Assembly (NCBI RefSeq): GCF_035594125.1
Contig: NC_087152.1
Location: forward strand, 18,065,001-18,129,000
Direction: 5' to 3'
DNA length: 64,000 nt
Origin: Scylla paramamosain
Taxonomy: Eukaryota > Arthropoda > Malacostraca > Decapoda > Portunidae
In this document: in pieces, positions 54,001 through 64,000 of the stretch
Position numbering within the stretch: position 1 is the stretch's first letter
Layout of the letters: every line of letters starts with the position of its first letter
Position numbers and translations under genes: made by a program
Notes under the pieces: model-generated
Told to the model about the DNA's origin: nothing
The model's input: the letters and a program-made list of their open reading frames with translations, nothing else
Database searches by the model: none

Positions 54001-54089
54001 TCACCAGATTAGAAGATCTATTTAATGATAACATCTCCAATCATGAGGCATGTGCAGTAATTCATGAAATTTTAGAAATATTTAAGTAA
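51018..54089 (+). CDS. LINE ORF2: endonuclease-reverse transcriptase, 1023 aa
   Basis: Endonuclease and reverse transcriptase for target-primed insertion. The APE-type endonuclease (about 1-255) keeps its catalytic signatures: W-N-I-N (N10), N-E-V-K (E37), G-D-V-N (D139, N141) and S-D-H (D247, H248). The RT (about 430-750) has G-P-D-G, N-Y-R-G-I-S, F-V-D-F-S-K-A-Y-D (D569), V-R-Q-G-S (about 621-625) and L-M-D-D (D663, D664), so the three palm aspartates are intact. The C-terminus has C-S-C-G-x6-H-x4-C (968, 970, 978, 983), a zinc knuckle common in LINE ORF2 proteins. The first codon shown is GTG. The frame is open back to 50979 but contains no ATG until codon 130, inside the endonuclease. Translation must therefore use a non-ATG start, reinitiation or a -1 shift from ORF1. 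Length is normal for a LINE ORF2. Confidence 0.95.
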   Translation: MNKIKILSWNINKVCTKLEKPHVQQLLLDYDVISINEVKTPLPVSLPGYVTFRSKVVGSADRGGTVVCVKNWLSHCVFNIDTGIGDQVWLQFRNVPGVLFGFCYVPPCDSRYFSCESFSSIQEKLNARHMPNGYVVIGDVNARFGKSVRELLLLMGLPNLHDFSYPEIHDDVNSPNDNAEFMSSICIHNSLLVVNNLKCQNKHFPGDKTYRRGDAWISEVDTCVASPTLISHMSDFCVIQRDDLPSDHAPITVTVTSTGANLDGILVRARSLGDSAFLHGNAARTGLVRKSLRYSTIDKDVFVNNIAQMELVNANAGINEFERKLTETLYSCVQNSMRTAEQRREQEDVNLGRWERLLDDTDDVRVWKAINWKGNFSIDSPGEYSSPSDEEFKAHFESVLNPPGVADTDVVDVNTEVTIPVLDELISPAQIKQQVRKMKVDKACGPDGLPPGVFSLLPAQWMVTLATLFNNVFLSQHYPQSWVRAKVFTIFKKGDRMNPHNYRGISVLNCIAKLYDMVLCDRLICWFKPFREQAGAQKHRGCLEHIVILRLLTDTAKRKKIKLFVGFVDFSKAYDMVPRQKLFSVLKRLGCGMVMLAALVSMYRVTESIVGSAVVTATLGVRQGSSTSCFLFIIFVNELIKVMKEKCNPERFLEWLHILVLMDDTVILSTARHTMIKKVEILQQFCQEYGMVVNNSKTKFFVINGEDGDAEPIRVEGLVMEHCTSYVYLGSPFTSDGSVSLSVSVHAKNKLCHVLKYVSFLTKNNDVPFIVKRRVFDAALMSSLMYGCESWVCADIKPVIKLYNWSLKQLLGVRRTTSNQVCYAEAGYPSLPDFIRYKQHKFFHEMLSERSTMPDDPLSFAITSTTQANTRTGKFIKELLENEVPSMTSLIEKVHSAITASNSSRCLVYKEINPHFTLHDIYKTKHVINEFQRISFTRFRICGHSLAVETGRWNRRGRGRLPVEERLCSCGQVQTERHVVEACPLTENIRQMYDITRLEDLFNDNISNHEACAVIHEILEIFK
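52887..52959 (+). repeat. RT-coding segment duplicated in the 3' UTR (source copy)
   Basis: Codons 624-647 of ORF2, just upstream of the L-M-D-D motif. The same 73 bases recur at 54284-54356 with one difference, a synonymous GAA/GAG. Confidence 0.97.
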
Positions 54090-54283
54090 CTACGAGTATG
54101 AGTATATTATATTGTTGTATTTTACCTCATGTGTGATGTACTTTTAAGTGTGTTTGAAGTGTTTTATTTGTCTTAGTAGCTTTATGTATTATAGTTCATT
54201 TATGGTTGTTTTTAGTTTGATTTATCTAATGTACTTTGTGTGTATTTGATGTGTTTTATTGGTTTTTGTGTTTTATGTTGTAT

Positions 54284-54356
54284 GGTTCCTCTACCTCATG
54301 TTTCCTATTTATCATATTTGTGAACGAGTTGATTAAAGTAATGAAAGAAAAATGCA
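54284..54356 (+). repeat. 73-bp copy of RT-coding sequence in the LINE 3' UTR
   Basis: 72 of 73 bases match 52887-52959, same strand. ATGGTTC occurs at both junctions (54282-54288 and 54355-54361), consistent with template switching at microhomology during reverse transcription. Confidence 0.97.
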
Positions 54357-54776
54357 TGGTTCATGTATGCTTCTATTTTGTTTAATATATTTTATGTGTT
54401 TTACGTTTTCGGTATGTGTTCTACTTATTCTGTTCTATGTATTTTATACGTTTCATATGTGATGTATTTCGTCCGGTTTTTTTTTTTTTTTTTTTTCATA
54501 TTCTAAATGTTTTATGTGTTGTGTAGTATGTTTTAGGTGTACCATGTGCTTTATGGTGTGTCATGAGTGTCATAATTTTGTCATGAGTTATGGAATTATG
54601 TTATGGAATTCATGTGTATAAGATAATTTGATCTGCTATAGGCGTTTTATGCTTTTGTTTGTATAAATGGGCGTTTTGTGTGTTGCGTTTTAAGTCATTT
54701 ATAGATTTTTAAAGAAAGTATTTTTATGGACCATATCCTCTGAGTCCTGTTGTAATTGTAATCACTTGTTGTGGTC

Positions 54777-54824
54777 AATAAATCTATCTATCTATCTATC
54801 TATCTATCTGTGTGTGTGTGTGTG
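54777..54824 (+). terminator. Polyadenylation signal and microsatellite tail of the LINE
   Basis: AATAAA (54777-54782) is followed directly by about seven ATCT units and a (GT)n stretch. The element ends in a simple repeat and not in poly(A). Confidence 0.8.
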
Positions 54825-55261
54825 ACAGTTCAGTTTTACTAAAGTCTCCTTCATATTCTGTTAGCGAAAGCCGTCCGTATATTATTCGTAACTTCATTCC
54901 TATACAGTACGGGGCTCGTGTTACAATATTAGGCTAGTAGTTTATCTTCCTTTCCTGGCAGGCGTCCAGCTTAGGTCTACCCCTGGCTGCTGATTCTGTT
55001 TCGGGTCAGTTGTGATGTGAAATTAGAGCGACTGAATCAACATGCTTTGCAGATTTCATTTGAATGTACATAAATGTTTGTCAGTATTTCTCGTCGTGTA
55101 TTCGATATGGAGAGGTTTCATTCATTAGTAGTCTCATTCATGCCATGTTTCGTCTGGGTTTGGATCGCTGTGTGAGTTCGGTTTTGACTGGCCAGACGAG
55201 TAATGAGTTTTTGCTTGGCTGCACGCACTCTGGTGGCGTCTCGCTGCTCCAGATTAAAAAA

Positions 55262-55440
55262 AAGGCGACGTCATACTGGCAAATTTCTTCCAGCATGCTG
55301 CCCGTTTTTGCTGCCGACTGGGCAAACTAACTGAGCAGCAAATTACGTCATGCAGCTCGTTTTCTGCTGTCGGGAAGAATGGAAAATGGCTGTGGTGCCG
55401 GACTTGCTGAAGGAATTTGAAATCAAATGACCGTCGTAAG
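55262..55440 (+). mobile_element. Transposon end related to the nested repeat at 55441
   Basis: GGCGACGTCATACTGGCAAA then TTTCTTCCAGCATGCTGCCCG resembles the start of the next repeat (GGCGGCGTCACACAGGGAAA, then TTTATCCCAGCATATTGCC) 179 bp downstream in direct orientation. The style of the end and the adjacent TAA recall PIF/Harbinger-type elements, but no transposase is visible. Confidence 0.4.
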
Positions 55441-55483
55441 GCGGCGTCACACAGGGAAAATTTATCCCAGCATATTGCCAGTT

Positions 55484-56545
55484 TTTTTTTTTTTTCTTAT
55501 GTAGGAGGGACACTGGCTGAGGGCAACAAAAATCCAATAAAAAAAAGAAAGCCCACTGAGATGCCAATCCCAGAACAGGGTACAAAGCGGTAGTCAAAAA
55601 TTGAAATTCCTCTTGAAGAAATTCAAGTCATAGGAAGGTGGAAATACAGAAATAGGCAGTGAATTCCAGAGTTTACCAGAGAAAGGGATGAATGATTGAG
55701 AATATGGTTAACTCTTGCACTTGAGAGGTGGACAGAATAAGGGTGAGAGAAAGAAGAAAGTCTTGTGCAGCGAGGCCGCGGAAGGAGGGGAGGCATGCAG
55801 TTAGCAAGATCAGAAGAGCAGTTGGCATGAAAATAGCGGTAGAAGACAGCTAGATATGCAACATTGCGGCGGTGAGAGAGGGGCTGAAGACAGTCAGTTA
55901 GAGGAGAGGAGTTGAGACGAAAAGCTTTTGATTCCACCCTGTCTAGAAGAGCGGTATGAGTGGAACACCCCCACCCCTAGACGTGTAAAGCATACTCCAT
56001 ACATGGACAGATAAGGCCCTTATAGAGAGTTAACAGCTGGGGGTGAGAAAAACTGGCGGAGATGTCTCAGAACACCTAATTTCATAGAAGCTGTTTTAGC
56101 TAGAAATAAGATGTGAAGCTTCCAGTTTAGATTAGGAGTAAAGGACAGACCGAGTATGTTCAATGTAGAAGAGGTGGACGAGTGTCATTGAAGAAGAGGA
56201 GATAGTTGTCTGGAAGGTTGTGTCGAGTTAATAGATAGAGGAATTGAGTTTTTGAGGCCCTGAACAATACCAAGTTTGCTCTAACCCGATCAGAAATTTT
56301 AGAGAGATCAGAAATCAGGCGTTCTGTGGCTTCCCTGCGTGAAATGTTTACTTCCTGAAGGGTTGGACATCTATGAAAAGACGCGGAAAAGCGCAGGGTG
56401 GTATCATCAGCGTAGGAGTGGATAGGACAAGAAGTTTGGTTTAGAAGGTCATTGATGAATAATAAGAAGAGAGTGGGTGACAGGACAGAACCCTGAGGAA
56501 TATCACTGTTAAACAGATTTGGGAGAAGAACAATGACCGGTGAGA
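55484..56545 (-). mobile_element. 5'-truncated jockey-like LINE with A tail, minus strand
   Basis: The T run at 55482-55494 followed by CTTATGTAGGAGGGACACTG is the family's poly(A) and 3' UTR in reverse. The body is collinear with 13.85-14.9 kb, including the YADD codons (about 56402-56414), and ends near 56540. CCAGTT flanks both sides (55478-55483 and 56546-56551) as a likely target-site duplication. Frameshifts break the reading frame. Confidence 0.85.
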
Positions 56546-56871
56546 CCAGTTACTGGTAAGACCGGCGACAAAGCAAGTTTGGCGTCACACAGGGACTGAA
56601 CCATTGCGGTGATGCCTCCAACAAACTCCAAACCAGCATCTCTTCAGACACTTTATTTCCCCTTAATTATTAAAAAAAAAAAAAAAAAAAAAGTGATTAT
56701 ATACGACTACTTTTTTTTTTTTTTTCATAAGTGGCTTTCGATTTGATGATGAAACAAGGATGATGTAATAAATCTATTTCGCTCCACTTGGTAACTCATA
56801 TAGGCAGTGCGGCTTTGTATCCACAGGTCGCCCCCTGCTTGCCCTTATCAGTCAGTCCTGGGTTGAGGCGG

Positions 56872-57377
56872 TGTCGTGCGAAATCCTTGAGCTGCGAAAA
56901 TACTGACGAGTCGACCTTCTTCGCTCAAGAATTTTGCACCCCGTGTGTTCTGTGAGCCAATATAGGTCCCAATTTTTTTTTTTTTTTTAGCCTGCAAAAT
57001 TATTCAGTAACGACTTGAAAGCACCTTTTGTTGATATAAATTAATATAAGTTTTAATAATCAAACTATGGAAAAAAAGAGACAAACCTTGGGAGCTCAAG
57101 AATCTTGCGCCCCGTGTGTTCTGTGGGTCTAGATAGATGCTAATATAACTTTATAGCCTGTAAAGTATTCAATAATTACTTGAAGGCACCTTCTATTGAT
57201 ATGAATCAAAACCAGTTTTGATAATTAGTTATAGTCGCTATATAAGACTGTGAAAAAGACACAAGCCTTGGAGCTCAATAATCTCGCAGGCCGTATGTTG
57301 TAGTGCTGACGTGATGATGCGCATGCGCAGAAGGACGACTCGCCAGTATTTTCGCAGCTCAAGGATTTCGCACGACA
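56872..57377. mobile_element. Non-autonomous DNA element with about 41-50-bp TIRs
   Basis: The left end TGTCGTGCGAAATCCTTGAG to GACGAGTCG and the reverse complement of the right end (57336-57377) agree at 40 of 41 positions checked. Beyond that the match weakens but continues over CCTTCT-CGC. No coding capacity. It interrupts a repeat whose uninterrupted form is seen at 60.3 kb and 43.5 kb. A clean target-site duplication is not evident. Confidence 0.8.
56930..57300. repeat. Tandem core of the TIR element, period about 160-180 bp
   Basis: GCTCAAGAATYTTGCRCCCC, then GTGTGTTCTGTG, TAGCCTG-AAA-TATTCA and ACTTGAA-GCACCTT, repeat from about 56930 and 57092. The first bases of a third unit lie at about 57270. 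Confidence 0.8.
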
Positions 57378-57645
57378 GTGGCAACAACGCGAGCAGGTCC
57401 TACAGCCAACACCCGGAGTACCGGGTGTAATAGTCTGGATCCACTATAGCTCAATTAATTTGTGCCAAGCTTTCACACTCCAGCAAAACTTAGCGCGGGA
57501 TTCCATCACGACACTTGTTTATCTCGCCAGCTGCAGTTGTCAAATGACCGCTGTAAATGATTTCACACACCAGACAATCAAATCACAATCACACACTGGC
57601 ACATATATTTCGTTTTTTTTATAGTTGACAATTTTACTCATAAAC

Positions 57646-58532
57646 TACGACAACATATTTAAAGGTCTGATTGATTAGGTTTAAAGGTTTAAGGTTCTTT
57701 TGATATTGAAGTTCAGTTAAGTTTTTATTTAGATTGATTAATTTGGATGGTAATTTTGTTTATGTTTTGTTTACCTTGTTTGTTTAGTTGTTAAGATTAA
57801 AAAAAAAAAAAAAGAGAGAACTGCTACCAGCCATGGGTTGATGCCTAATATTTTTTTAACTGTGAGTGGTATGGTAGCGTTTAGCCGGAGATCTATAAGG
57901 CACTGGAAAATCCCATGACAAAAGATTCATTTAATTTGGTGTAAGTATCTAGATAATAAACAAAGGTTTCATATTATTTTTTCTCTGAATAAACAATGAT
58001 GTAGCTAGTGGTTAGTCTTGTTACCTTGGAGTTGTGGGACCCCAGTATTGGGGAAAATGACAGTGCCCCTAATCAGTTCATGAGAAAAATTTTGAATGAA
58101 TAATTTACAACAATTAATTTTAGTGTGCCCAGAGTTACCTTAATTTTCAGTAAATAGCATTCAAAGTAGTGCAGGTGTTACATCAAAAATGTGTGTGTAA
58201 TAGCTAATACATAATAAAAAAAAAGAAATGTTCACCCGAGTTTACATTCCTAAATTCTAATCTCCCCCCCCCTCTCCCTCATCAACAACTACTAAACTAA
58301 CTGGCAAAGGGAATTTACATCCTCTCTCTGTCGGCGAACAATCTAATTACCGTCTCACATAAATGATCATTTTGTAATGGGCACAAATGGTTATTTATGT
58401 ATAGACAAGTTCTGTAAACAATATAAACTTGAAATCACGTACCTGTCGGTGAAAGATCTAGTTAACGTCTGACGCCGCAATCTCGCGCTAAGTTTTATAT
58501 ATGGCCGCCTCGCATGCAAACTAGTTCCTTCC
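57646..58532. other. No recognised feature
   Basis: AT-rich spacer between the inverted repeat copies. No gene or transposon terminus recognised. Confidence 0.35.

Positions 58533-59597
<1,065 letters not shown>

Positions 59598-59642
<45 letters not shown>
59598..59642. repeat. (GA)n microsatellite
   Basis: A perfect GA array of about 45 bp. Confidence 0.97.
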
Positions 59643-59647
<5 letters not shown>

Positions 59648-60009
59648 AAAGTTAAAAATAGATCAGACTGGCCACGTTAGGACAGTGCACGTGGAATAGT
59701 AGACAATAAAATATATGAGTGATGAATATATACAGTAATAATTGTTATGACTGATGCAACTGACACAGATATTCATCTTATTGATCTTTGAGATCTTATT
59801 GATCTCAAAAATGTATGGAAAGTCTTATTTACGAATTTAAGAACACATATTAATTTATTTACCGGCCTTATCGTTCCTTTCGGCTATTCTAGATAACTTT
59901 GCATGATCGTTATGTGAATGATATTACCTTCTATTTTAACTTGATTTTATTCACTTTTTGTCCCATGACAGTACAAGCTGTACATGTAAAATTAAAATAT
60001 ATTGTCCTA

Positions 60010-60819
60010 TTTTATAGCTATATAAAATTGTCAACTATAAAATTGTCAAATTATAAAATTGTTAACTATAAAACTTACAAAAACGAAGTATATGTGCCAG
60101 CGTGTGCTTGTGATTTGATTGTGTGGTGTGTAAAATTATTTAGAGCGTTTATTTGACAACTGCAGCTGATGATATGAACGAGTCTCATGATGGAGTCCCG
60201 CGTTGAGTTTTGCTGGAGTGTGAAAGCTTGGCACAAATTAACTGAGCTATAGTATATCCAGACTATTAATTGGTAGTTCAGGTGTTGGCTGTAGGACCTG
60301 CTGGCGCTGTTACCGCCACAACCCAGGAGTGACTGGTCATGGCCAGCTGGGCGCGGCCGCGGCCTGTGGAGACAATGCAGCACGGCCTAGGAGTTGCCAA
60401 GTGGAGCGAAAGATTTATTACAGCTTCCTTGTTCCATCATCAGATCGAAAGCCATTCAAAAAAAAACATGCAGTCATAAGAACATAAGAACATAAGAAAT
60501 AAGAGAAGCTGCAAGAAGCCATCAGGCCTGCATGTTGCAGTCCCTGTATGAAATATACCTACCAATTTCCATCTATCATCCCCATCCATAAATCTATCTA
60601 ATCTTCTCGTATATAACGCCTATTTTTTTTTTTTCCAAATAATTAAGGCAAAGTAAAGTGGCTGAAGAGATGCTGGCTTGGGGTTTGTTGTTGGAATGAC
60701 GAGACGTTAAGACAACGGCCGAGTCCCTGTGTGATGCCAAACTTGCTGTGTCGCCGGTCTAACTAACAAAAACGGGCAGCATGTTGGGAGAAATTTGCCC
60801 TGTGACGCCGCCTTAATAA
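60010..60819 (-). mobile_element. Nested repeat, copy 2 (inverted; carries an L2 3' end)
   Basis: Reverse complement of copy 1, starting TTAAGGCGGCGTCACAGGG at 60819. It reads through ACCGGCGACACAGCAAGTTT, GCTTTCGATCTGATGATGG, GGCGGTAACAGCG and TAATTTGTGCCAAGCTTTC to about 60010. It lacks the LINE and the TIR element present in copy 1. It contains a 134-bp L2-type insertion (60474-60607) that copy 1 lacks. Confidence 0.7.
60474..60607 (-). mobile_element. 3' end of CR1/L2-like LINE inserted in copy 2
   Basis: CATAAGAACATAAGAACATA, then AAGCCATCAGGCCTGCATG and CCCCATCCATAAATCTATC: the same family and orientation as at 44.27 kb. It is cut off after CTAATCTTCT. About 134 bp. Confidence 0.85.
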
Positions 60820-61596
60820 ATTTTTCCTGGTGTTCTTGGTTTGCGGGTCGACGTCGCTGCTCCTCACTAAGCTTTTCGTAGTGGGTCTGTGGCAAGGATA
60901 TAGTTGTCTGGTGATTTTAGTCTACACCGTAACTTAGGAATCTCCTATCTTTTAGCACTAGTTTTCTTTATTGTGGTATGCTTTTCTAGATGGGTTTGTG
61001 GCAAGGATACGAGATATACTCCTTTGTCTATGTGTGTAAGTAATCTTTATAACAGGTTTCAACTACTACTGACTTGGGATAAAGTCAGTCAGGCACTAGC
61101 TCAAGACATGAATCTTTTTTCATAAAGCAACCTGGTCATCTACTGACATTAGTTGAGATTCTGCTGCAGAAAGCAGTCTTGTTGATAGGTTTCGTTTATC
61201 CTCTTCTTTTTCTAGTCTCTTCACACTGACGGATCCTTGTTGACACGCTGAAGTCGGGTGTATCTGGAGCTTGGCGGGCAAGCCAGACTCCCCACTGAAA
61301 TAAGCCCAAGCGATCTAAGTTGGGAAAAGCACAAGCTGTGGGCCAGACCAAAAGGCCCACGTCACATTATCTAAGTGACAATCTCTACACACATACGCAC
61401 ACATACAATGTAACCTGGGTATAGCTTGTCTTTATTACTAATTTTTTGGTTATATTATGTTTGTCGAGATGTAATGTTTTTTTTTCTTTTTTTTTTAGTT
61501 GCCTTGTGGCTTAAGAAAATTAATTCGGTTTAATCCTTCATATAATCTTATTTTTTTGTAGGTACTTTGTTTGCTGAAAATGTAATATCGTATAGC

Positions 61597-61597
<1 letters not shown>
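60820..61597. other. No recognised feature
   Basis: 61240-61390 is GC-richer, with GGGCCAGACCAAAAGGCCCAC and a small hairpin; it may be a LINE 3' UTR of another family but I cannot assign it. Confidence 0.3.

Positions 61598-61599
<2 letters not shown>

Positions 61600-61627
<28 letters not shown>
61600..61627. repeat. Short (TG)n array
   Basis: About 28 bp of TG repeat. Confidence 0.95.
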
Positions 61628-61630
<3 letters not shown>

Positions 61631-62321
61631 AGGTACACTTATATTGTTTATCTTCATTTCCAACTAAATTCTGATATAACAAGTCATAATATATACCATT
61701 ATTATATTCTTCTTCAGTATTTTTGTTTACTGAAATGTCTTGATGACACTATGGCCACAGATTGCCCGAAATTCCCATTTGTTGACAATATTTTAAAATT
61801 ACACGATTTTCGCCCAACAGATCATTAGTCATCCAAGAACATAATTATACCACTACTACCATTTGTACTTTAATTTCTTCTCGCGCTGTAGACTCCTGTA
61901 GGTATAGACTAAGAAAAGGAAATAATGAAAACTCCGTTGTTAACAACATCTACATACCAATTTCATATTCAAATTTTGGTCATTGTAGCACATGGAAGCT
62001 GAAACTCTAGCTTCCTCCGTGTAGCGCAAATACTATACATACTCTCTGCGACATCAGAACTGCTAGCCAGTGTCTCGCAGCTTTTGACACGGATCCTCTG
62101 CAGCTGAGCAAGTGAGGCTTTCTCTGGTATCAACCATGTTCTCTGTATGGCGGACGTCCGCACAGATGAGGTCCAGGATATTGTTTGATGGAAGTGAAGA
62201 GAGGACACAAAGCTCTTACCTGTTGTTGGTATGCAGTGAGATATACACAGACAAAGAGAAAGGAGGGGCAGACAAACGGAGGGACTGACAAACAGACAGG
62301 CGACAACGTTTCCTTCTTTCT

Positions 62322-62620
62322 CTAGCTATTTCGTTTAATCTGTTCTTCCGCCCAGAGCAGCGTTAAGGGTAATGATGCTGTTTCCTCTTCCTCGCAGTCC
62401 TCATTTGGCACCGCGACCAGCCGTGATGAGCGCCGGATGTGTCTATGATGAGCTTCCTGCCGCACTGATACACAGCGTCTGGAGACCTTGTTGTGGAAAA
62501 CGTTCTTTCCACAAGGGACTGGACCATCCTTGAGTAATGTAAGGGACTGAGCCTCATCACTCCCTGACTTTCCCATCAGCAGCGAGCCGAGCTTATCACT
62601 ACTGGATACTCGGGTGGAGC
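62322..62620 (-). CDS. Unassigned possible terminal exon
   Basis: The minus strand has ATTATTTCAG, a plausible splice acceptor, at about 62620. An open frame of about 100 codons then runs to a stop at 62322. Its codons look balanced and not low-complexity, with K-D-G-P-V-P-C-G-K-N-V-F, a basic H-H-R-H-I-R-R-S-S-R stretch and an acidic E-D-C-E-E-E-E-T run. The first in-frame ATG is at 62576. Downstream, at about 62215, CAG/GTAAGA matches a splice donor. I do not recognise the protein, and no upstream exon with a matching phase is identified. It could equally be chance. Confidence 0.2.
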
Positions 62621-62804
62621 TGAAATAATATTTAGTAGTGCTGTGTGAACTGTGGAAAGCGCCATGCTCTTTGATTGGAAACTGTCATCCTCTTCCATAT
62701 GCTGAAAAAGCAAAATAAATTGTCTAAAATAAACAAACAAGAAACAACAAACAGAACAAAATACACTTCCAGTGAGCAAAAATACACATCAATATGTCAC
62801 CGTT

Positions 62805-63400
<596 letters not shown>

Positions 63401-63404
63401 ACAG

Positions 63405-64000
63405 AGATCTTATTTAAAGTTTCGTGGCTTGAGGACTTCTAATATAGGGGTCTTTTGTCCTTATCATTACCTTTAGAAATAATGGGATAATTTGAATGAA
63501 AGAAACATATTTTTCATGTCCAGATGCTTCCTGTTTGTTAGTGTTGTCTTCATTTAGTGAGTGAAACCAGTGTAGTCAGTAGTGTGGATAATTGCATGAA
63601 GCTGAGTAATCCATTTCTGTGAATTGGCAAATTATTCAGTAAGACCAATAAGAAGAAATTCTTGTCCTAATCCTAAATACAGTAATAATGGCAGATTTTC
63701 TTCCTCAGAGGAGGTTACGGGCGTGTAAAAATGTCAGAAGGCCTCGTCAGTGCATGGATACATTATGCGTATGCGCAAAACCTTGGGTAACTTAGTTCAA
63801 ACAACACTGTGCACGCGGCAATGAGCAGGGAAATCCCGCTCTCAGACAGTCATTTGATTTCAAATATATTTTATTTTAGGCTTGGTATTTCAGAACTGAT
63901 ATGAAGCTAGAAAATACACGTTTGTGAGTAGGCAAGTTACGTACTCTAAATACAAAACTACAGTCAATTCGAAATTGTCGATCATACCATGCACCAATCA
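63405..64000. other. No recognised feature
   Basis: AT-rich, unique-looking. A near-NRF1 palindrome, GCGTATGCGC, lies at about 63767. No gene recognised. Confidence 0.35.

Larger units (their letters stand above)
50104..54824 (+). mobile_element. Intact non-LTR retrotransposon (LINE)
   Basis: A two-ORF LINE with a candidate promoter, ORF1 (50242-51003), ORF2 (51018-54089), a T-rich 3' UTR of about 690 bp, AATAAA (54777-54782) and an (ATCT)n then (GT)n end. Both ORFs are uninterrupted over 3.8 kb in a window where every other LINE copy is broken, so this insertion is probably young. The 5' boundary is not visible; the element may start anywhere between about 49.9 and 50.2 kb. I could not find a target-site duplication. 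The clade is uncertain: APE endonuclease, L-M-D-D palm motif, C-terminal C-x-C-x7-H-x4-C knuckle and a tetranucleotide tail. It is clearly different from the CR1/L2-like and jockey-like families elsewhere in the window. Confidence 0.95.
55438..57645 (+). mobile_element. Nested repeat, copy 1 (carries LINE and TIR-element insertions)
   Basis: The host repeat runs 55438-55483, 56546-56871 and 57378-57645. Its parts match, in order, the reverse complement of 60819-60010. Copy 1 has a 5'-truncated jockey-like LINE inserted after CCAGTT and a 506-bp TIR element inserted in GAGGCGG/GTGGCAAC. The repeat starts TAA-GGCGGCGTCAC in both copies. Identity of the host repeat is uncertain. Confidence 0.7.

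Noticed and set aside
54284..54356. Second, truncated LINE insertion at the 3' UTR
   Set aside because: Only 73 bases of RT-coding sequence are present, without a 3' end or tail, so it is not a separate retrotransposition event of the usual kind.

Overview
The window looks like an accessory, repeat-saturated stretch of an arthropod genome, most likely a decapod crustacean such as a crab. The reasons are the very high density of long perfect dinucleotide arrays (CT/GA, CA/TG, AT), several LINE families with the sequence features seen in decapod genomes, low GC, and no bacterial gene organisation. The organism call is an inference from repeat content, not from a host gene. I see no convincing host protein-coding gene, no rRNA, and no intact tRNA gene or CRISPR array. 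Most long open frames are translations of microsatellites.

Layout. 0-3 kb: diverged tandem units, a triplet block and CT arrays. 3.3-5.75 kb: a degenerate minus-strand CR1/L2-like LINE bounded on both sides by CT arrays. 6.1-8.4 kb: an internally deleted minus-strand LINE and the plus-strand 3' end of another. 8.6-9.7 kb: a DNA-transposon-like unit with about 58-bp terminal inverted repeats and a SAP-like peptide inside. 9.8-10.1 kb: the 3' end of a jockey-like LINE, which reappears as a 2.8-kb minus-strand copy (13.85-16.69 kb) and a 1.06-kb truncated copy (55.48-56.55 kb). 17.6-23.7 kb: diverged tandem repeats plus six copies of a roughly 215-bp MITE-like family, with two more at 46.2-47.1 kb. 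23.8-24.9 kb: the endonuclease part of a LINE. 25-38 kb: microsatellites, tandem duplications and SINE-like units. 38.2-40 kb: a minus-strand CR1/L2-like LINE whose TTCTTATG-repeat tail recurs at 31.4, 43.3, 44.3 and 60.5 kb.

The only intact genes are in the non-LTR retrotransposon at about 50.1-54.8 kb. It has ORF1 (253 aa, coiled coil plus RNA-binding-like region) and ORF2 (1023 aa, APE-type endonuclease, reverse transcriptase, C-terminal zinc knuckle), then a 3' UTR, AATAAA and an (ATCT)n tail. ORF2 has no ATG before its catalytic endonuclease residues, and the ORF1 stop lies directly behind a T7 run. That suggests a -1 shift, or a one-base homopolymer difference from a single fused ORF. 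Its 3' UTR also carries a 73-bp near-perfect copy of its own RT-coding sequence.

55.2-60.8 kb is a transposon nest. Two copies of one repeat lie in inverted orientation, and each serves as an empty-site reference for insertions in the other: a LINE and a long-TIR element in the first, an L2 3' end in the second. 61-64 kb holds a possible minus-strand exon and a tandem repeat whose units each carry a TG array and CRE-like TGACGT motifs. Overall, much of the DNA between transposons and microsatellites is built from old tandem duplications with 80-170-bp periods.
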